64,000 nt of DNA from Melaminivora jejuensis (GCF_017811175.1 NZ_JACWIJ010000002.1:1426001-1490000); one strand, 5' to 3'. Shown: positions 9,898 through 19,918, counted from the stretch's first letter. Notes: a model not told the origin generated them from the sequence alone. Program-made: numbers and translations.

Positions 9898-11412
9898 ATG
9901 GCCCCACCGCTGCTCATCGCCCGCAACGCCCAGACCGAATGCCATCTGCTGCCCGGCCTGGCCAACCGCCACGGCCTCATCACCGGCGCCACCGGCACCG
10001 GCAAGACCGTGACCCTGCAGACCCTGGCCGAGCAGTTCTCGCGCATCGGCGTGCCGGTGTTCATGGCCGACGTCAAGGGCGACCTCACGGGCATCAGCCA
10101 GCGCGGGCGCATCGAAGGCAAGCTGGCCGCCGTGCTGGCCGAGCGCGGCGTGCCGGCCCCCGAACCCATGGCCTGCCCGACCACGCTGTGGGACGTGTTC
10201 GGCCAGCAGGGCCACCCGGTGCGCGCCACCATCTCGGACATGGGGCCGCTCTTGCTGGGACGGATGCTGGCGCTCAACGACACGCAGCTGGGCGTGCTCA
10301 ATCTGGTGTTCAAGATTGCCGACGACCAAGGCCTGCTGCTGCTGGATCTGAAAGACCTGCGCACCATGGTGCAGCACGTGGGCGACAACGCCAAGCAGTT
10401 CACCACCGAGTACGGCAACGTCAGCAGCGCCAGCATCGGCGCCATCCAGCGCGCGCTGCTGACCATAGAGCAACAGGGCGGCGACCAGTTCTTTGGCGAA
10501 CCCATGCTGGACATCGACGACCTGCTGCAGACCGAGGACGGCCTGGGCGTGGTCAACATCCTGGCCGCCGACCGGCTGATGAACGCACCGCGCCTGTATG
10601 CGACGTTTTTGCTGTGGCTGCTGTCGGAGCTGTTCGAGCGCCTGCCCGAGATCGGCGACCCGGAAAAACCCAAGCTGGTGTTCTTCTTCGACGAGGCGCA
10701 CCTGCTGTTTGCCGACGCGCCCAAGGTGCTCATCGAGCGCATCGAACTCGTGGTGCGTCTGGTGCGCTCCAAGGGCGTGGGCGTGTACTTCGTGACGCAA
10801 AACCCGATGGACATCCCCGACAGCGTGCTGGCGCAACTGGGCAACCGGGTGCAGCACGCGCTGCGCGCCTTCACCCCGCGCGACCAGAAGGCCGTGAAGG
10901 CCACGGCCAGCACCATGCGGCCCAAGGCCGGGCTGAACGTCGAGGCCGCCATCACCGAGCTGGCCGTGGGCGAGGCGCTGGTCAGCTTGCTGGACGCCAA
11001 GGGCCGCCCCAGCGAGACCGAGCGCGCCTGGGTCATCCCGCCGGGCAGCCAGATCGGGCCGATCAGCGATGAGCAGCGGCGCGCGCTGCTGGCCGGCTCG
11101 CTGGTGGCCGGGCGCTACGACACGGCCATCGACCGCGAATCGGCCTATGAAGTCCTGCGGGCGCGGGCGGGCCATCCGGGCAATCCGGGCAGTGCTGTCG
11201 GCGCAGCGCCGGCAGCAGCCCCGGCTGGCGGCCTGAGTGCTGGCCTGAACGACCTGCTGTTCGGCAGCACCGGCCCACGCGGCGGCAAGAAGGACGGGCT
11301 GGTGCAGACCGTGGCCAAGTCCGCCATGCGCACCGTGGGCACCGGCCTGGGCCGCGAGATCCTGCGCGGCGTGCTCGGCGGCCTGCTGGGCGGGGGCGGC
11401 AAGCGGCGCTGA
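9898..11412 (+). CDS. HerA-like/DUF853 ATPase
   Basis: P-loop NTPase of the HerA/FtsK superfamily, a group linked to DNA pumping. This DUF853 branch is widespread, but its cellular role is unproven. In the 504-residue protein the Walker A GATGTGKT lies near residue 30 and the Walker [13 protein letters not shown] near residue 265, followed by the sensor-like [20 protein letters not shown]. The C-terminus is Gly/Ala-rich and ends [11 protein letters not shown]. The ATG at 9898 is chosen over a TTG three codons earlier because [10 protein letters not shown] is family-like. No nurA or other repair partner is adjacent. Confidence 0.88.
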   Translation: MAPPLLIARNAQTECHLLPGLANRHGLITGATGTGKTVTLQTLAEQFSRIGVPVFMADVKGDLTGISQRGRIEGKLAAVLAERGVPAPEPMACPTTLWDVFGQQGHPVRATISDMGPLLLGRMLALNDTQLGVLNLVFKIADDQGLLLLDLKDLRTMVQHVGDNAKQFTTEYGNVSSASIGAIQRALLTIEQQGGDQFFGEPMLDIDDLLQTEDGLGVVNILAADRLMNAPRLYATFLLWLLSELFERLPEIGDPEKPKLVFFFDEAHLLFADAPKVLIERIELVVRLVRSKGVGVYFVTQNPMDIPDSVLAQLGNRVQHALRAFTPRDQKAVKATASTMRPKAGLNVEAAITELAVGEALVSLLDAKGRPSETERAWVIPPGSQIGPISDEQRRALLAGSLVAGRYDTAIDRESAYEVLRARAGHPGNPGSAVGAAPAAAPAGGLSAGLNDLLFGSTGPRGGKKDGLVQTVAKSAMRTVGTGLGREILRGVLGGLLGGGGKRR

Positions 11413-11457
11413 GGAGACGGTTGTGCGACATGAACAGGCCCCAAGTCCTGTATTCAG

Positions 11458-11513
11458 CATCAAATCGGCCCCAAACCCAATACTGACAAGCGCTGGCAGC
11501 TATGAATTTTGAT
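11458..11513 (-). repeat. Dispersed ATAGCTG repeat, copy 4
   Basis: Minus-strand orientation, CATAGCTGCCAGCGCTTGTC followed by AGTATTGGGTTTGGGGCCGA, between the HerA-like and crotonase genes. Confidence 0.75.
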
Positions 11514-11565
11514 GATTGACTGCTGCTTTCACCTCTTTTTTTCTTCAACCCTGGCAACCTCACCC

Positions 11566-12411
11566 ATGACCGACCTGACTTACTTTCGCCTCGACATCAC
11601 CGACCATGTGGCCCACTTGGTATTGAACCGTCCGCAGGAGCTCAACACCATGAACCCGACGTTCTGGCGCGAGCTCGATCAGGTGCTGCAGCAACTGCAC
11701 CGGGGCAGCGAGGCCCGGGCGCTGGTGATCAGCAGCACCGGCAAGCATTTCAGCGCCGGCATGGCGCTGGACACCTTTGGCGGCGCCATCACGCTGGACG
11801 ACCGCAGCCCCGAGGGGCGCGCCGCCGTGTTCGACCTGCTGGGCGGGATGCAGGCCACCTTCAGCCGGCTGGAGGAGCTGCGCATCCCGGTCGTCGCCGC
11901 CATCCACGGCGGCTGCATCGGCGGCGCGCTGGACATGGTGGCCGCAGCCTGCATCCGCTATGCCACGCGCGACGCTTTCTTTTGCATCCAGGAGATCAAC
12001 ATCGGCATGGTGGCCGATGTCGGCTCGCTGCAGCGCCTGCCGGGACTCATGCCCATGGGCCTGCTCAAGGAGCTGGCCTACACCGGGCGACGCCTGGGCG
12101 CCGAGCGCGCGCTGGCCAGCGGCCTGGTGACCGAGCTGTTCGACACGCACGAGGCACTGGTGCAGGGCGCGCTCGCGTGCGCCCGCGAGATGGCCACCAA
12201 GCCGCCCGTGGCCCTGTGGGGCAGCAAGCAGGCGCTGAACTACGCGCGCGACCACAGCACCGAGGACAGCCTGCGCCAGATGGGCTGGCTGCAGGGCGCC
12301 ATCTGGAGCAACCGCCATGTCCACGAGGCCGTCACCGCCCAGCAGCAGCGGCGCAGCCCCGAGTTCCCGCCGCTGGCGCCGCTGACACCTTTTGCGGAAG
12401 TGCAAAAATAA
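11566..12411 (+). CDS. Crotonase-fold protein resembling dienoyl-CoA isomerase (ECH1 type)
   Basis: Enoyl-CoA hydratase/isomerase superfamily, acting on acyl-CoA thioesters. The 281 residues include ISSTGKHFSAGMAL (oxyanion hole), HGGCIGGALDMV, and IQEINIGMVADVGSLQRLP, which closely resembles the ECH1 segment with its catalytic Glu and Asp. In mitochondrial ECH1 a third acidic residue lies in the ACDIRY motif; here that stretch reads AACIRY, so the Asp is replaced by Cys. The reaction may therefore differ from delta3,5-delta2,4 isomerisation. The ATG at 11566 is where homology starts. It is followed by a dispersed repeat and the dehydratase gene. Confidence 0.85.
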   Translation: MTDLTYFRLDITDHVAHLVLNRPQELNTMNPTFWRELDQVLQQLHRGSEARALVISSTGKHFSAGMALDTFGGAITLDDRSPEGRAAVFDLLGGMQATFSRLEELRIPVVAAIHGGCIGGALDMVAAACIRYATRDAFFCIQEINIGMVADVGSLQRLPGLMPMGLLKELAYTGRRLGAERALASGLVTELFDTHEALVQGALACAREMATKPPVALWGSKQALNYARDHSTEDSLRQMGWLQGAIWSNRHVHEAVTAQQQRRSPEFPPLAPLTPFAEVQK

Positions 12412-12455
12412 TAGCTGCTATCGCTTGACTGGCAAGGCAAAAAGCCGTTTTCACC
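12404..12455 (+). repeat. Dispersed ATAGCTG repeat, copy 5
   Basis: AATAATAGCTGCTATCGCTT, followed by GACTGGCAAGGC and AAAAAGCCGTTTTCACC. It overlaps the last codons of the crotonase gene. Confidence 0.75.
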
Positions 12456-12513
12456 CTCTTTCATGGGGCTGGCCAGCCCCAGCCCTGCCCTGCTTTTCCT
12501 ACAGGAACCCGCC

Positions 12514-13488
12514 ATGCACGCCGCCAACCTGCCCGCCCCCACCCCGCAAGATGTCCTGGACGCCGCCCAGCGCCTGCAGGGCATGGTGCATCGCACGCCG
12601 GTGCTGCGCTCGGGCATGGCTGACCGGCTGCTGGGCGCGCAGGTGCATTTCAAGTGCGAGAGCCTGCAGCGCACCGGCTCGTTCAAGTTCCGCGGTGCCT
12701 GCAACGCGCTGGCCCTGCTGGAGCCCGAGGCGCGCGAGCGCGGCGCCCTCACCTTTTCCGCCGGCAACCACGCCCAGGCCATCGCTCTGGCCGGGCGGCT
12801 GCACGACGCGCCCACGCTGGTGCTGATGCCCGAGGACGGCTCAGCCTCCAAGATGGCGGCGGCGCGCCAGTACGGCGCCCAGGTGGTGACCTACGACCGC
12901 CAGCGCGAAGACCGCGAGGCGCTGGCGCTGCAACTGGCCGAGCAGCGCGGCATGACGCTGATCCCGCCGTCCGAGCATCCGCACGTCATCGCCGGCCAGG
13001 GCACGGCGGCGCTGGAGCTGCTGCAGGAGGTGCCGCGCCTGGACTACCTGTTCGTGCCCGTGGGCGGCGGCGGCCTGCTGTCGGGCAGCCTGCTGGCGGC
13101 GCAGGCGCTGGGCGCGCAGTGCGAGATCCACGGCGTCGAGCCGGAGACGGCCAACGACGCCCAGCAATCGCTGCGCGCCGGCCATATCGTGCGCATCGAC
13201 AACCCGCGCACCATCGCTGACGGCGCGCAGGCCAACGCCCTGGGGCCGCTCACGTTCGACATCATCCGCCAGCACGCCGAGGGCATCCTCACGGCCAGCG
13301 ACCTGCAGCTGATGCAGGCGCTACGCTTCATGGCCGAGCGCATGAAGATCGTCGTCGAGCCCACCGGCGCGCTGGGCTTTGCCGGCGCGCAGCACGGCGG
13401 CGTGGACATCCGGGGCAAGCGCGTGGGCATCGTCATCAGCGGCGGCAACGTGGACTTGCCGCGCTACGCACGCTTTCTGGCAGACTGA
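12514..13488 (+). CDS. PLP-dependent threonine/serine dehydratase (fold type II)
   Basis: Deaminates threonine or serine, or related beta-hydroxy amino acids, to a 2-oxo acid and ammonia. The 324-residue protein lacks the C-terminal ACT regulatory domain of biosynthetic IlvA, so it is of the catabolic or serine-racemase-like type. [10 protein letters not shown] holds the Schiff-base Lys, [10 protein letters not shown] binds the substrate carboxylate, and [11 protein letters not shown] cradles the PLP phosphate. An AGGAA-type site precedes the ATG at 12514. Serine racemase or 3-hydroxyaspartate ammonia-lyase activity cannot be excluded. upp follows 34 bases later. Confidence 0.88.
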   Translation: MHAANLPAPTPQDVLDAAQRLQGMVHRTPVLRSGMADRLLGAQVHFKCESLQRTGSFKFRGACNALALLEPEARERGALTFSAGNHAQAIALAGRLHDAPTLVLMPEDGSASKMAAARQYGAQVVTYDRQREDREALALQLAEQRGMTLIPPSEHPHVIAGQGTAALELLQEVPRLDYLFVPVGGGGLLSGSLLAAQALGAQCEIHGVEPETANDAQQSLRAGHIVRIDNPRTIADGAQANALGPLTFDIIRQHAEGILTASDLQLMQALRFMAERMKIVVEPTGALGFAGAQHGGVDIRGKRVGIVISGGNVDLPRYARFLAD

Positions 13489-13522
13489 AAACCTCTTTTC
13501 GATACCCCCGCAGACATCTCCC

Positions 13523-14152
13523 ATGAGCAACGTCCACCTCATCGACCACCCCCTGGTGCAGCACAAACTGACGCTGATGCGCAGAAAGGATGCCAGCACC
13601 AACAGCTTCCGGCGCCTGCTGGGCGAGCTGTCCACCCTGATGGCCTACGAAGTGACGCGCGACATGCCGCTGCAGGAGGTGCAGGTGGAGACGCCCCTGG
13701 AGGTCATGACCGCCAAGGTCATCGACGGCAAGAAGCTGGTGCTGGTGTCCATCCTGCGCGCCGGCAACGGCTTTCTGGACGGGATGCTCAACGTCGTGCC
13801 CGGCGCGCGCATCGGCCACATCGGCCTGTACCGCGACCCCGAGACGCTGCAGCCCGTCGAGTACTACTTCAAGATGCCGTCCGAGATGCACGAGCGCGAC
13901 ATCATCGTGGTCGATCCCATGCTGGCCACGGGCAACTCGGCCGCCGCTGCCGTGGCGCGCCTCAAACAGCTGCAGCCGCGCTCGATCAAGTTCGTCTGCC
14001 TGCTGGCCGCGCCCGAAGGCATCGCCACGCTGCAGGGCGCACATCCCGACGTGCCCATCTACACCGCCGCCATCGACCGCGAGCTCAACGAGCACGGCTA
14101 CATCCTGCCTGGCCTGGGGGACGCGGGCGACCGCATCTTCGGCACCAAGTAG
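13523..14152 (+). CDS. upp: Uracil phosphoribosyltransferase
   Basis: Pyrimidine salvage: converts uracil and PRPP to UMP. At 209 residues it matches E. coli Upp in length. Landmarks are [18 protein letters not shown] at the N-terminus, [14 protein letters not shown], the PRPP loop [12 protein letters not shown] and the uracil-binding [17 protein letters not shown] at the C-terminus. The ATG at 13523 starts exactly where homology does. A GC-rich inverted repeat of family 2 lies immediately 3'. Confidence 0.97.
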   Translation: MSNVHLIDHPLVQHKLTLMRRKDASTNSFRRLLGELSTLMAYEVTRDMPLQEVQVETPLEVMTAKVIDGKKLVLVSILRAGNGFLDGMLNVVPGARIGHIGLYRDPETLQPVEYYFKMPSEMHERDIIVVDPMLATGNSAAAAVARLKQLQPRSIKFVCLLAAPEGIATLQGAHPDVPIYTAAIDRELNEHGYILPGLGDAGDRIFGTK

Positions 14153-14231
14153 GCGTTGGGCGTTGGGCGTTGGGCGCTTGGCGTCTTGTGTGCAGCATCC
14201 TTGTTCGCTAAACACCAAACGCACAACGCCG
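14153..14231. repeat. Family-2 inverted repeat (GCGTTGGGC type), copy 1
   Basis: Tandem GCGTTGGGC units after upp, with a complementary right arm CCAAACGCACAACGCC about 50 bases on. Related structures occur near 19870, 39050 and 48800. Confidence 0.6.
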
Positions 14232-14232
14232 A

Positions 14233-16845
14233 TCAAGGCATGACCTGCCCCACCGTGGCCGAGGCCGGAGGCTCGGGTGGCTGCGGCACCGGTGCTGGCG
14301 CCGGGGCAGCGCCAGTCTCGCGCCAGTTGCCCGCCAGATCATCGGCCAGGGCCTGCAGCAGGCGCAGCTCGCGCGCATCGAAAGTGCGTGGCCGCGTGTC
14401 CAGCAGGCACAGCGCGCCCAGCACATGCTTGCCCGCATCGCGCAGCGGTGCGCCGGCATAAAAGCGCACGCCGCGTTCGCGCAGCGCCGGGTTGCCGGCA
14501 AAGCGCGCATCGCGGGCGATGTCGGGCACCACCAGCGCCTGGCGCAGCGCCACCACGTGGGCGCACAGCGACAGCCGGCGCGGCATCCGCTGCTGGTGGA
14601 CGGCGCTGGTGGCAGCCACGGGCACCGGCACGCTCTCCTGGGGCGCATCGTCCGGGGCCAGCGCGCCGTGGCTGCACAGGACGACCTGGTGCTCGCCGTC
14701 GATCAGCGTGACCAGGGCCTGCGGCATGTCGAAGATGTCGGCAGCGCGCTTGGCAGCGTGCAGACAGATCTGGCGCGCGCCGTCGCCGTCCAGCAAGCCG
14801 CTGGCCAGCAGAGCCTGCACGCGCAAGGCGTCGCCCTCGGGTACGGGCGCCTCCTCGAAGGTGCTGTCCACGCTCACACCCTGCAATTCGCCCACGCGCG
14901 CCACGGTCTCGGCCAGCGACAGCGCTACGGCGTCGGCGCCCAAGGCCTGCGCGGCATCTGCCCCGCTGAGCGGCTCCAGCGGCTCGCCCCACAGCGCCAG
15001 CACGATGCGCACATGCGGCCAGCGCCGGTGCAGGCGGCGGCAGAAATGGCGTGCCGCCGCCACTGGGTCGCTGGCCAGCCAGACCGCGCACACCACCTGC
15101 ACATCATCGAGCGCCAGCTCGTCGAGGTGCCCGGCGCTGAAGGTGCCCAGCGAGCGCGTCTGCGCCGGCCAGCCCTGCAACGTTAAGGCGTGCGCCGCCA
15201 TGCGTGCGGCAATGTGATCGAGTTCCCACTTGCCGCCCAGGCAGACGATGGGCTGGCCCTGGTGCGCGCCGGCGATCACCGTCGCTGCGGGCGGCGGATA
15301 TTGCTCCTGCAGATCGTCGAGCAGCGCATCCAAGCCCTCGAACAGCCGCAGGCGATGCTCGGGCGTGGCCACGCGCAGATGGTCGCCCATGGCCATGCGC
15401 AGCACCGGCAGCGCCACCTGGCCGTAGAAGGCCGGCACCGAACCCTTGAAGGCCTCGATCTGCGTCACGCTCAGCTCGATGGCTTCTTCAGGGTCGCCGG
15501 CCAGCAGGCGCTGGTAGATGCGCGTGGGCTCGTCGAGCACCGGCTGGCTGCCCAGCAGCACGTCCAGGAAAGCCAGCTGCGGCAGGTAGCGGCCAATGAC
15601 CAGCAGGCACACCGTGAGCGGCGTGGACATGATCAGCCCCACCGGCCCCCACAGCGCGGCCCAGAAGGTGGCGGCAACGATCAGCGACAGGATGGACAGC
15701 CCGGTGCTGGCGCCGTACAGCCAGGGCTCGATGACGTTGTTGCTGATCAGCTCCAGCACCACGATCAGGGCGAGCGTCCACAGCACCAGGCTCCAGCCCG
15801 GGTGTACGGCAAAGGCCAGCGTGACCGGAAACAGCGCCGCCACAAAAGCGCCGACGTAGGGCACAAAGCGCATCAGCCCGGCCAGCGCGCCCCACAGAAA
15901 CGCCCCCGGCACGCCGATGGCCCACAGGCCCAGCGCCATTGGAATGCCGTAGCTGACGTTGACCATGAGCTGCATGGTCAGGTAGCGCGAGATGCGCTCG
16001 CCGGCCTCGTCCATGGCGTCGGTGGCGCGGTGCAACTCGCCGCCGAGCAGGCGCAGCAGCCGGTCGCGCAAGTCCACCCGATCCAGCAGGATGAAGATCA
16101 CGAAGACCAGCACCAGGCCGGCATCGGTCAGGGGCCGCTTGAGCGCATCGAAGGCCGCCAGCGCCTGTTGCGCGGGCGACAGCTTGGCCTCTTGCACCTG
16201 CACCTTCTGCACGCTGGCGCTGCGGCTGCCGGAGCCGCTGCTGCTGGCCGGCGGCGTGGCCGCCTCGACCTCGCTTTGCACGATGTCCAGGGTGCGCTTG
16301 GCGCCCTCGAACATGCCGGGGGCGCGCAGTTGCTGGCCCAGCGAGCGCAGCTTCTTGCGGATGGTGTGCTGGTACTGCGGCAGTTGCTCGCTGAGCACGC
16401 GCGCCTCGTTGGCCACAAAAACCGCCGTCACCCCCAGCACCGACAGCGTCAGCAGCACCACCAGCAGCACCGAGGGCAGGCGCGGCAGGCCCAGGCGCTT
16501 GCAGCGCACCACCAGCGGATCGAGCACGAAGCTGAGCAGGAAGGCCAGCGCCAGCGGCACCAGGATGGTGCGCCCGGCGTACAGGCCGGCAATGATCAGC
16601 GCGGCGATGACCAGGCCGACCATGAAGCGCAGGCTGGGCGCCAGCACAAGCAGGCTGGCAGCCTCGCGGGCGCTGGCGCCTACCGGAAACGCTGGGGCGG
16701 GTTGGTGCCGTTCGGGTGGTCGCTGCGGGACATGGAGGGCGGGCCAGAAGTTATCGCGCGATTGTTGGCCAGCAGCCTGCCGCCCGGGTGTAGGCCAGGG
16801 CGCCAGGGGAGGCTGCGCGTCTGGCGCTCCACGCACAGCGCTCAA
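14233..16845 (-). CDS. AI-2E-family permease fused to a C-terminal GAF domain
   Basis: Large inner-membrane protein of the AI-2E/PerM transporter family; the cargo is unknown and autoinducer-2 export is shown only for some members. From a TTG at 16845 (GTG at 16836 is also possible) it has 870 residues. Hydrophobic helices run from about 74 to 450 in family order, including VFVIFILLDRVDLRDRLLRL, RFVPYVGAFVAALFPVTLAF and ISNNVIEPWLYGASTGLSIL. A soluble B12-binding-like alpha/beta segment follows (about 560-660), then a GAF domain (about 700-845) with CAHVVALRQALVVPDIARDA and GVRFYAGAPLRD. Ordinary members are 350-400 residues. It lies seven bases downstream of sbcB. Confidence 0.85.
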   Translation of the reverse strand: MSAVRGAPDAQPPLAPWPTPGRQAAGQQSRDNFWPALHVPQRPPERHQPAPAFPVGASAREAASLLVLAPSLRFMVGLVIAALIIAGLYAGRTILVPLALAFLLSFVLDPLVVRCKRLGLPRLPSVLLVVLLTLSVLGVTAVFVANEARVLSEQLPQYQHTIRKKLRSLGQQLRAPGMFEGAKRTLDIVQSEVEAATPPASSSGSGSRSASVQKVQVQEAKLSPAQQALAAFDALKRPLTDAGLVLVFVIFILLDRVDLRDRLLRLLGGELHRATDAMDEAGERISRYLTMQLMVNVSYGIPMALGLWAIGVPGAFLWGALAGLMRFVPYVGAFVAALFPVTLAFAVHPGWSLVLWTLALIVVLELISNNVIEPWLYGASTGLSILSLIVAATFWAALWGPVGLIMSTPLTVCLLVIGRYLPQLAFLDVLLGSQPVLDEPTRIYQRLLAGDPEEAIELSVTQIEAFKGSVPAFYGQVALPVLRMAMGDHLRVATPEHRLRLFEGLDALLDDLQEQYPPPAATVIAGAHQGQPIVCLGGKWELDHIAARMAAHALTLQGWPAQTRSLGTFSAGHLDELALDDVQVVCAVWLASDPVAAARHFCRRLHRRWPHVRIVLALWGEPLEPLSGADAAQALGADAVALSLAETVARVGELQGVSVDSTFEEAPVPEGDALRVQALLASGLLDGDGARQICLHAAKRAADIFDMPQALVTLIDGEHQVVLCSHGALAPDDAPQESVPVPVAATSAVHQQRMPRRLSLCAHVVALRQALVVPDIARDARFAGNPALRERGVRFYAGAPLRDAGKHVLGALCLLDTRPRTFDARELRLLQALADDLAGNWRETGAAPAPAPVPQPPEPPASATVGQVMP

Positions 16846-16852
16846 TACGCTG

Positions 16853-18289
16853 TCAGACAGGCTCGGGCGCGATGCTCTCGGCCCACTCGTGCAGCGCCTC
16901 CAGGATGGCCATGCCGCGCTCGTCGGCCTGCTCGCTCAGGCTGTCCAGACGGGCGAACAGCTCGTCGAAGGTCAGGCCGCCGCCCTGCCCGTCCAGTAGC
17001 ACGGCGGCGCAGTGCGCCTGCCAGCGCTGCTGCTCGGCCTCGCTGAGCGTGTGCGGGAAATTGCGCGCTCGGTAGCGCCACAGCAGCTCGGCCAGGCGCG
17101 GATCATCAAAACCGGCGCGCTCCAGCGCCAGCTCCTCGGGCGACAAGGCGCGCAGGCGCTGCAGGCGACGGCGATCCTCATGGCCGAGGAAGCCGCCGTA
17201 CAAGTCCTGCTCGGGATCGCAGGCCGGCTGCGGGCGGTCGTACACCTCGGCCCAGATGGCATCCATGTTGGGCAGGGCGCGGGCGGCCTCGGCGTGGCGG
17301 GCGGCCTGTTCCAGGTCGATCTGCCAGCGCGCAGCCAGCTCGGGCGTGAGCGTTCTGAGGTTGCTCACCACCATGGGGGAGCGGTTCAGATGCACGCTCT
17401 TGATTGGCAATCGCATCATGCCCTCGGGCAGCTCGGCGCTGCGGGTGAACAGGCGCTGGCGCAGCTCGGCCACGCCCAGGCCGGCCAGCACGGACGGGTC
17501 GTGCGCCAGATCCCAGGCCAGGAGCTCGTTGCGGTTGCTCGGGTGGTTGGCCAGCGGCCACATCAGCGCCAGGCAGCCGCGCTCGGCGGGGAACATGCCC
17601 GAGACATGCAAAAAGGGCCGCGCCACCTCGGGCAGGGTCGGCAGGCGCAGCTCGGCGGCCACGCCATCCTTTTTGTGCAGCGACAGGGCGAAGTCGAACA
17701 GGCGCGGCTGGCGCTCGCGGATCAGCCGCGCCAGGGCGATGGTGGCGCGCACGTCGGACAGGGCGTCGTGCGCGGCCTCGTGCGCCAGGCCGTTGGCGTG
17801 CGTGAGCGCCTCCAGCCTGAAGCTGGGCCGGCCTTCGGCATCGATCGGCCACTGGATGCCCTGCGGACGCAGCGCGTAGGCCAGACGCACGACATCGAGC
17901 AGATCCCAGCGCCCGCACTGATTCTGCCACTCGCGCGCATACGGATCCATCAGGTTGCGCCAGAGCATGAAGCGCGTGACCTCGTCGTCGAAGCGGATGG
18001 TGTTGTAGCCCACGCCAATGGTGCCGGGCCGCGCCAGCTCGGCCTCGATGCGGCGGGCGAATTCGTGCTCGGGCAGGCCGCGCTGCTGGCACAGCTGCGG
18101 GGTGATGCCGGTCAACAGGCAGGACGCCGGGTCGGGCAGATAGTCCGGCGGCGGCTGGCAGTACAGCATCAGGGGTTCACCGATCTCGTTGAGCTCGGCG
18201 TCGGTGCGGATGGCGGCGAACTGCGCCGGTCGGTCGCGGCGCGGCTCGACGCCGAAAGTCTCGTAGTCGTGCCAGAGGAAGGTGTGCAT
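16853..18289 (-). CDS. sbcB: Exodeoxyribonuclease I
   Basis: Processive 3'-5' single-strand DNA exonuclease used in mismatch repair and RecF-pathway recombination. The 478 residues start with MHTFLWHDYETFGVEP, where the acidic pair of the DEDDh exonuclease (DxE) lies. GYNTIRFDDEV and AHDALSDVRAT supply the remaining exonuclease motifs. The C-terminal SH3-like and helical parts are intact, with RNFPHTLSEAEQQRW near the end. The ATG at 18289 is used because a much longer open frame upstream is antisense to mltB. It is divergent from mltB across 75 bases. Confidence 0.96.
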   Translation of the reverse strand: MHTFLWHDYETFGVEPRRDRPAQFAAIRTDAELNEIGEPLMLYCQPPPDYLPDPASCLLTGITPQLCQQRGLPEHEFARRIEAELARPGTIGVGYNTIRFDDEVTRFMLWRNLMDPYAREWQNQCGRWDLLDVVRLAYALRPQGIQWPIDAEGRPSFRLEALTHANGLAHEAAHDALSDVRATIALARLIRERQPRLFDFALSLHKKDGVAAELRLPTLPEVARPFLHVSGMFPAERGCLALMWPLANHPSNRNELLAWDLAHDPSVLAGLGVAELRQRLFTRSAELPEGMMRLPIKSVHLNRSPMVVSNLRTLTPELAARWQIDLEQAARHAEAARALPNMDAIWAEVYDRPQPACDPEQDLYGGFLGHEDRRRLQRLRALSPEELALERAGFDDPRLAELLWRYRARNFPHTLSEAEQQRWQAHCAAVLLDGQGGGLTFDELFARLDSLSEQADERGMAILEALHEWAESIAPEPV

Positions 18290-18364
18290 GGCGGGTGTGG
18301 ATGGGTGCGCCGGAAGCGGGCCGCCCGAAGTATGCCCGCCCTGGCAGCGGCACAATCTGGCGCC

Positions 18365-19864
18365 ATGCACTGTCCTCGTTCCACGTCTGTCCGCACTGCG
18401 TCCTGCGCCCCCAGCCCTGCCGCGCGCCTCTCCCCTTCCCTGCGCCCGCAGCCGCTGCGCCTGGCGCGCCTGACGCATCTGGCCGTAGCCCTGGCCGGCC
18501 TGAGCGCTGCCCTGGGCTGCACCCAGGTGCCGGCCCGGGGCGATGCCATGCCGATGGCGGCGGTGGTCATGCCGGCAGCGGGTGCCGCTGCACAGCTGCA
18601 GCCGCCCGCTGCCCTGCCAGCCCCCCGGCCCGCTGCCCTGCCAGCCGCTGCGCCAGCGCCGGACAGCCGCACACTCGTCCGGACAGCCGCACAAGGCGCC
18701 CCCGGGCCAGCAGCGCAGCACTCGCCCAGCACCCCGCCCGATGCCGCCGGCTTTCGCGCCTGGGTCGAGGCCTTCATGCCCGAAGCCGCTGCTGCCGGCA
18801 TCAGCGCAGCCACGCTGCAGGCCACGCTGGGCCGGGCGCAGTTTCTGCCGCAGGTGCTGCAGCTCGACCGCGCGCAGCCCGAGTTCACCCGCCCGCCCTG
18901 GGTCTATCTGGACGGCGCGCTGTCGCGCGAGCGCGTTGCCGAGGGCCGCACGCGCCAGCGCACCAACGCCAGCGCGCTCAACGCTGCGGCTGCGCGCTAC
19001 GGTGTACCGGCCAGCATCGTGGTCGCCATCTGGGGCATGGAGAGCGACTTTGGCCGCAACTTCGGCAACTTCCGCACCATCGATGCCCTGGCCACGCTGG
19101 CCTACGAGGGCCGGCGTGCCGAGTGGGCGCGCAAGGAGTTGCTGGCGGCACTGCGCATCGCCCAGACCGGCGAGATCCGCCCGGATGCTCTGAAAGGCTC
19201 CTGGGCCGGCGCCATGGGGCATACGCAGTTTCTGCCATCGGTGTTCCTGGAGCACGCCGTCGATGCCGATGGCGATGCCCGGCGCGACATCTGGGCCAGC
19301 GTGCCGGACGTGGTGGCCTCGACGGCCAATTTTCTGGCGCATTCGGGCTGGGCGAAGGGCCAGCCCTGGGGCGTGGAAGTGCGCCTGCCGGCAGACTTCG
19401 ACTACGCCCGCGCCGAGCTGACCACGCGCCAGGACAGCAGCGCCTGGGCCGCCGAGGGCGTGCGCGCCTGGGATGGCTCAGCCTTGCCGTCCCTGCCGGG
19501 CGCCTCCATCCTGGCGCCCGCCGGGGCGCGCGGGCCGGCGGTACTGGTCGGGCCGAATTTCCGCGCCCTGCTGCGCTACAACAACTCGGTCAGCTACGCC
19601 CTGGCCGTAGCCTTGCTGGCGCAGCAGATCGATGGCGGCACCGGCTTGCAGGCGCCTTGGCCGCGCGACCTCAAGCCGCTGTCGCGCAGCGAGGTGCTGG
19701 AGCTGCAGCAGGGCCTGAATGCCCGTGGCCTGGATGCCGGCGTGGCCGATGGCGTGCTGGGGCCGGCCACGCGCGCCGGCGTGCGCCGCCTGCAGCAAAG
19801 CCTGGGCCTGCCGGCGGACGGCTACGCCACGGGCGAACTGCTGCGCCGGCTGCAGGGGCTCTGA
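18365..19864 (+). CDS. mltB: Lytic murein transglycosylase, MltB type, lipoprotein with peptidoglycan-binding domain
   Basis: Cleaves the MurNAc-GlcNAc bond in the cell wall to form 1,6-anhydro ends. The 499-residue protein has a signal segment ending in a lipobox-like LSAALGC near residue 46, then an Ala/Pro-rich linker. The MltB catalytic domain (about 125-420) has the active-site Glu in WGMESDFGRNFGNF and a later KGSWAGAMGHTQFLPSVF. A C-terminal peptidoglycan-binding-1 domain (about 440-497) follows, LQQGLNARGLDAGVADGVLG. The ATG at 18365 is the first that gives an export signal. A strong terminator lies downstream. Confidence 0.93.
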   Translation: MHCPRSTSVRTASCAPSPAARLSPSLRPQPLRLARLTHLAVALAGLSAALGCTQVPARGDAMPMAAVVMPAAGAAAQLQPPAALPAPRPAALPAAAPAPDSRTLVRTAAQGAPGPAAQHSPSTPPDAAGFRAWVEAFMPEAAAAGISAATLQATLGRAQFLPQVLQLDRAQPEFTRPPWVYLDGALSRERVAEGRTRQRTNASALNAAAARYGVPASIVVAIWGMESDFGRNFGNFRTIDALATLAYEGRRAEWARKELLAALRIAQTGEIRPDALKGSWAGAMGHTQFLPSVFLEHAVDADGDARRDIWASVPDVVASTANFLAHSGWAKGQPWGVEVRLPADFDYARAELTTRQDSSAWAAEGVRAWDGSALPSLPGASILAPAGARGPAVLVGPNFRALLRYNNSVSYALAVALLAQQIDGGTGLQAPWPRDLKPLSRSEVLELQQGLNARGLDAGVADGVLGPATRAGVRRLQQSLGLPADGYATGELLRRLQGL

Positions 19865-19865
19865 A

Positions 19866-19918
19866 CGTTGGGCGTTGGGCGTGATGCTCACGCAGAACGC
19901 TCATCGCTCATCCCTCAT
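19866..19918. repeat. Family-2 repeat, copy 2 (partial)
   Basis: ACGTTGGGCGTTGGGCGTGA and an imperfect complementary arm AGAACGCTCATCGC directly after mltB. It is shorter and less symmetrical than the other copies. Confidence 0.45.

Noticed and set aside
14153..14180. Tandem GCGTTGGGC units as a possible CRISPR or minisatellite
   Set aside because: Only three imperfect units without spacers of constant length; better explained as one arm of a family-2 inverted repeat.
17012..18364. Long in-frame extension upstream of mltB
   Set aside because: Entirely antisense to sbcB; homology and the signal peptide begin at 18365.
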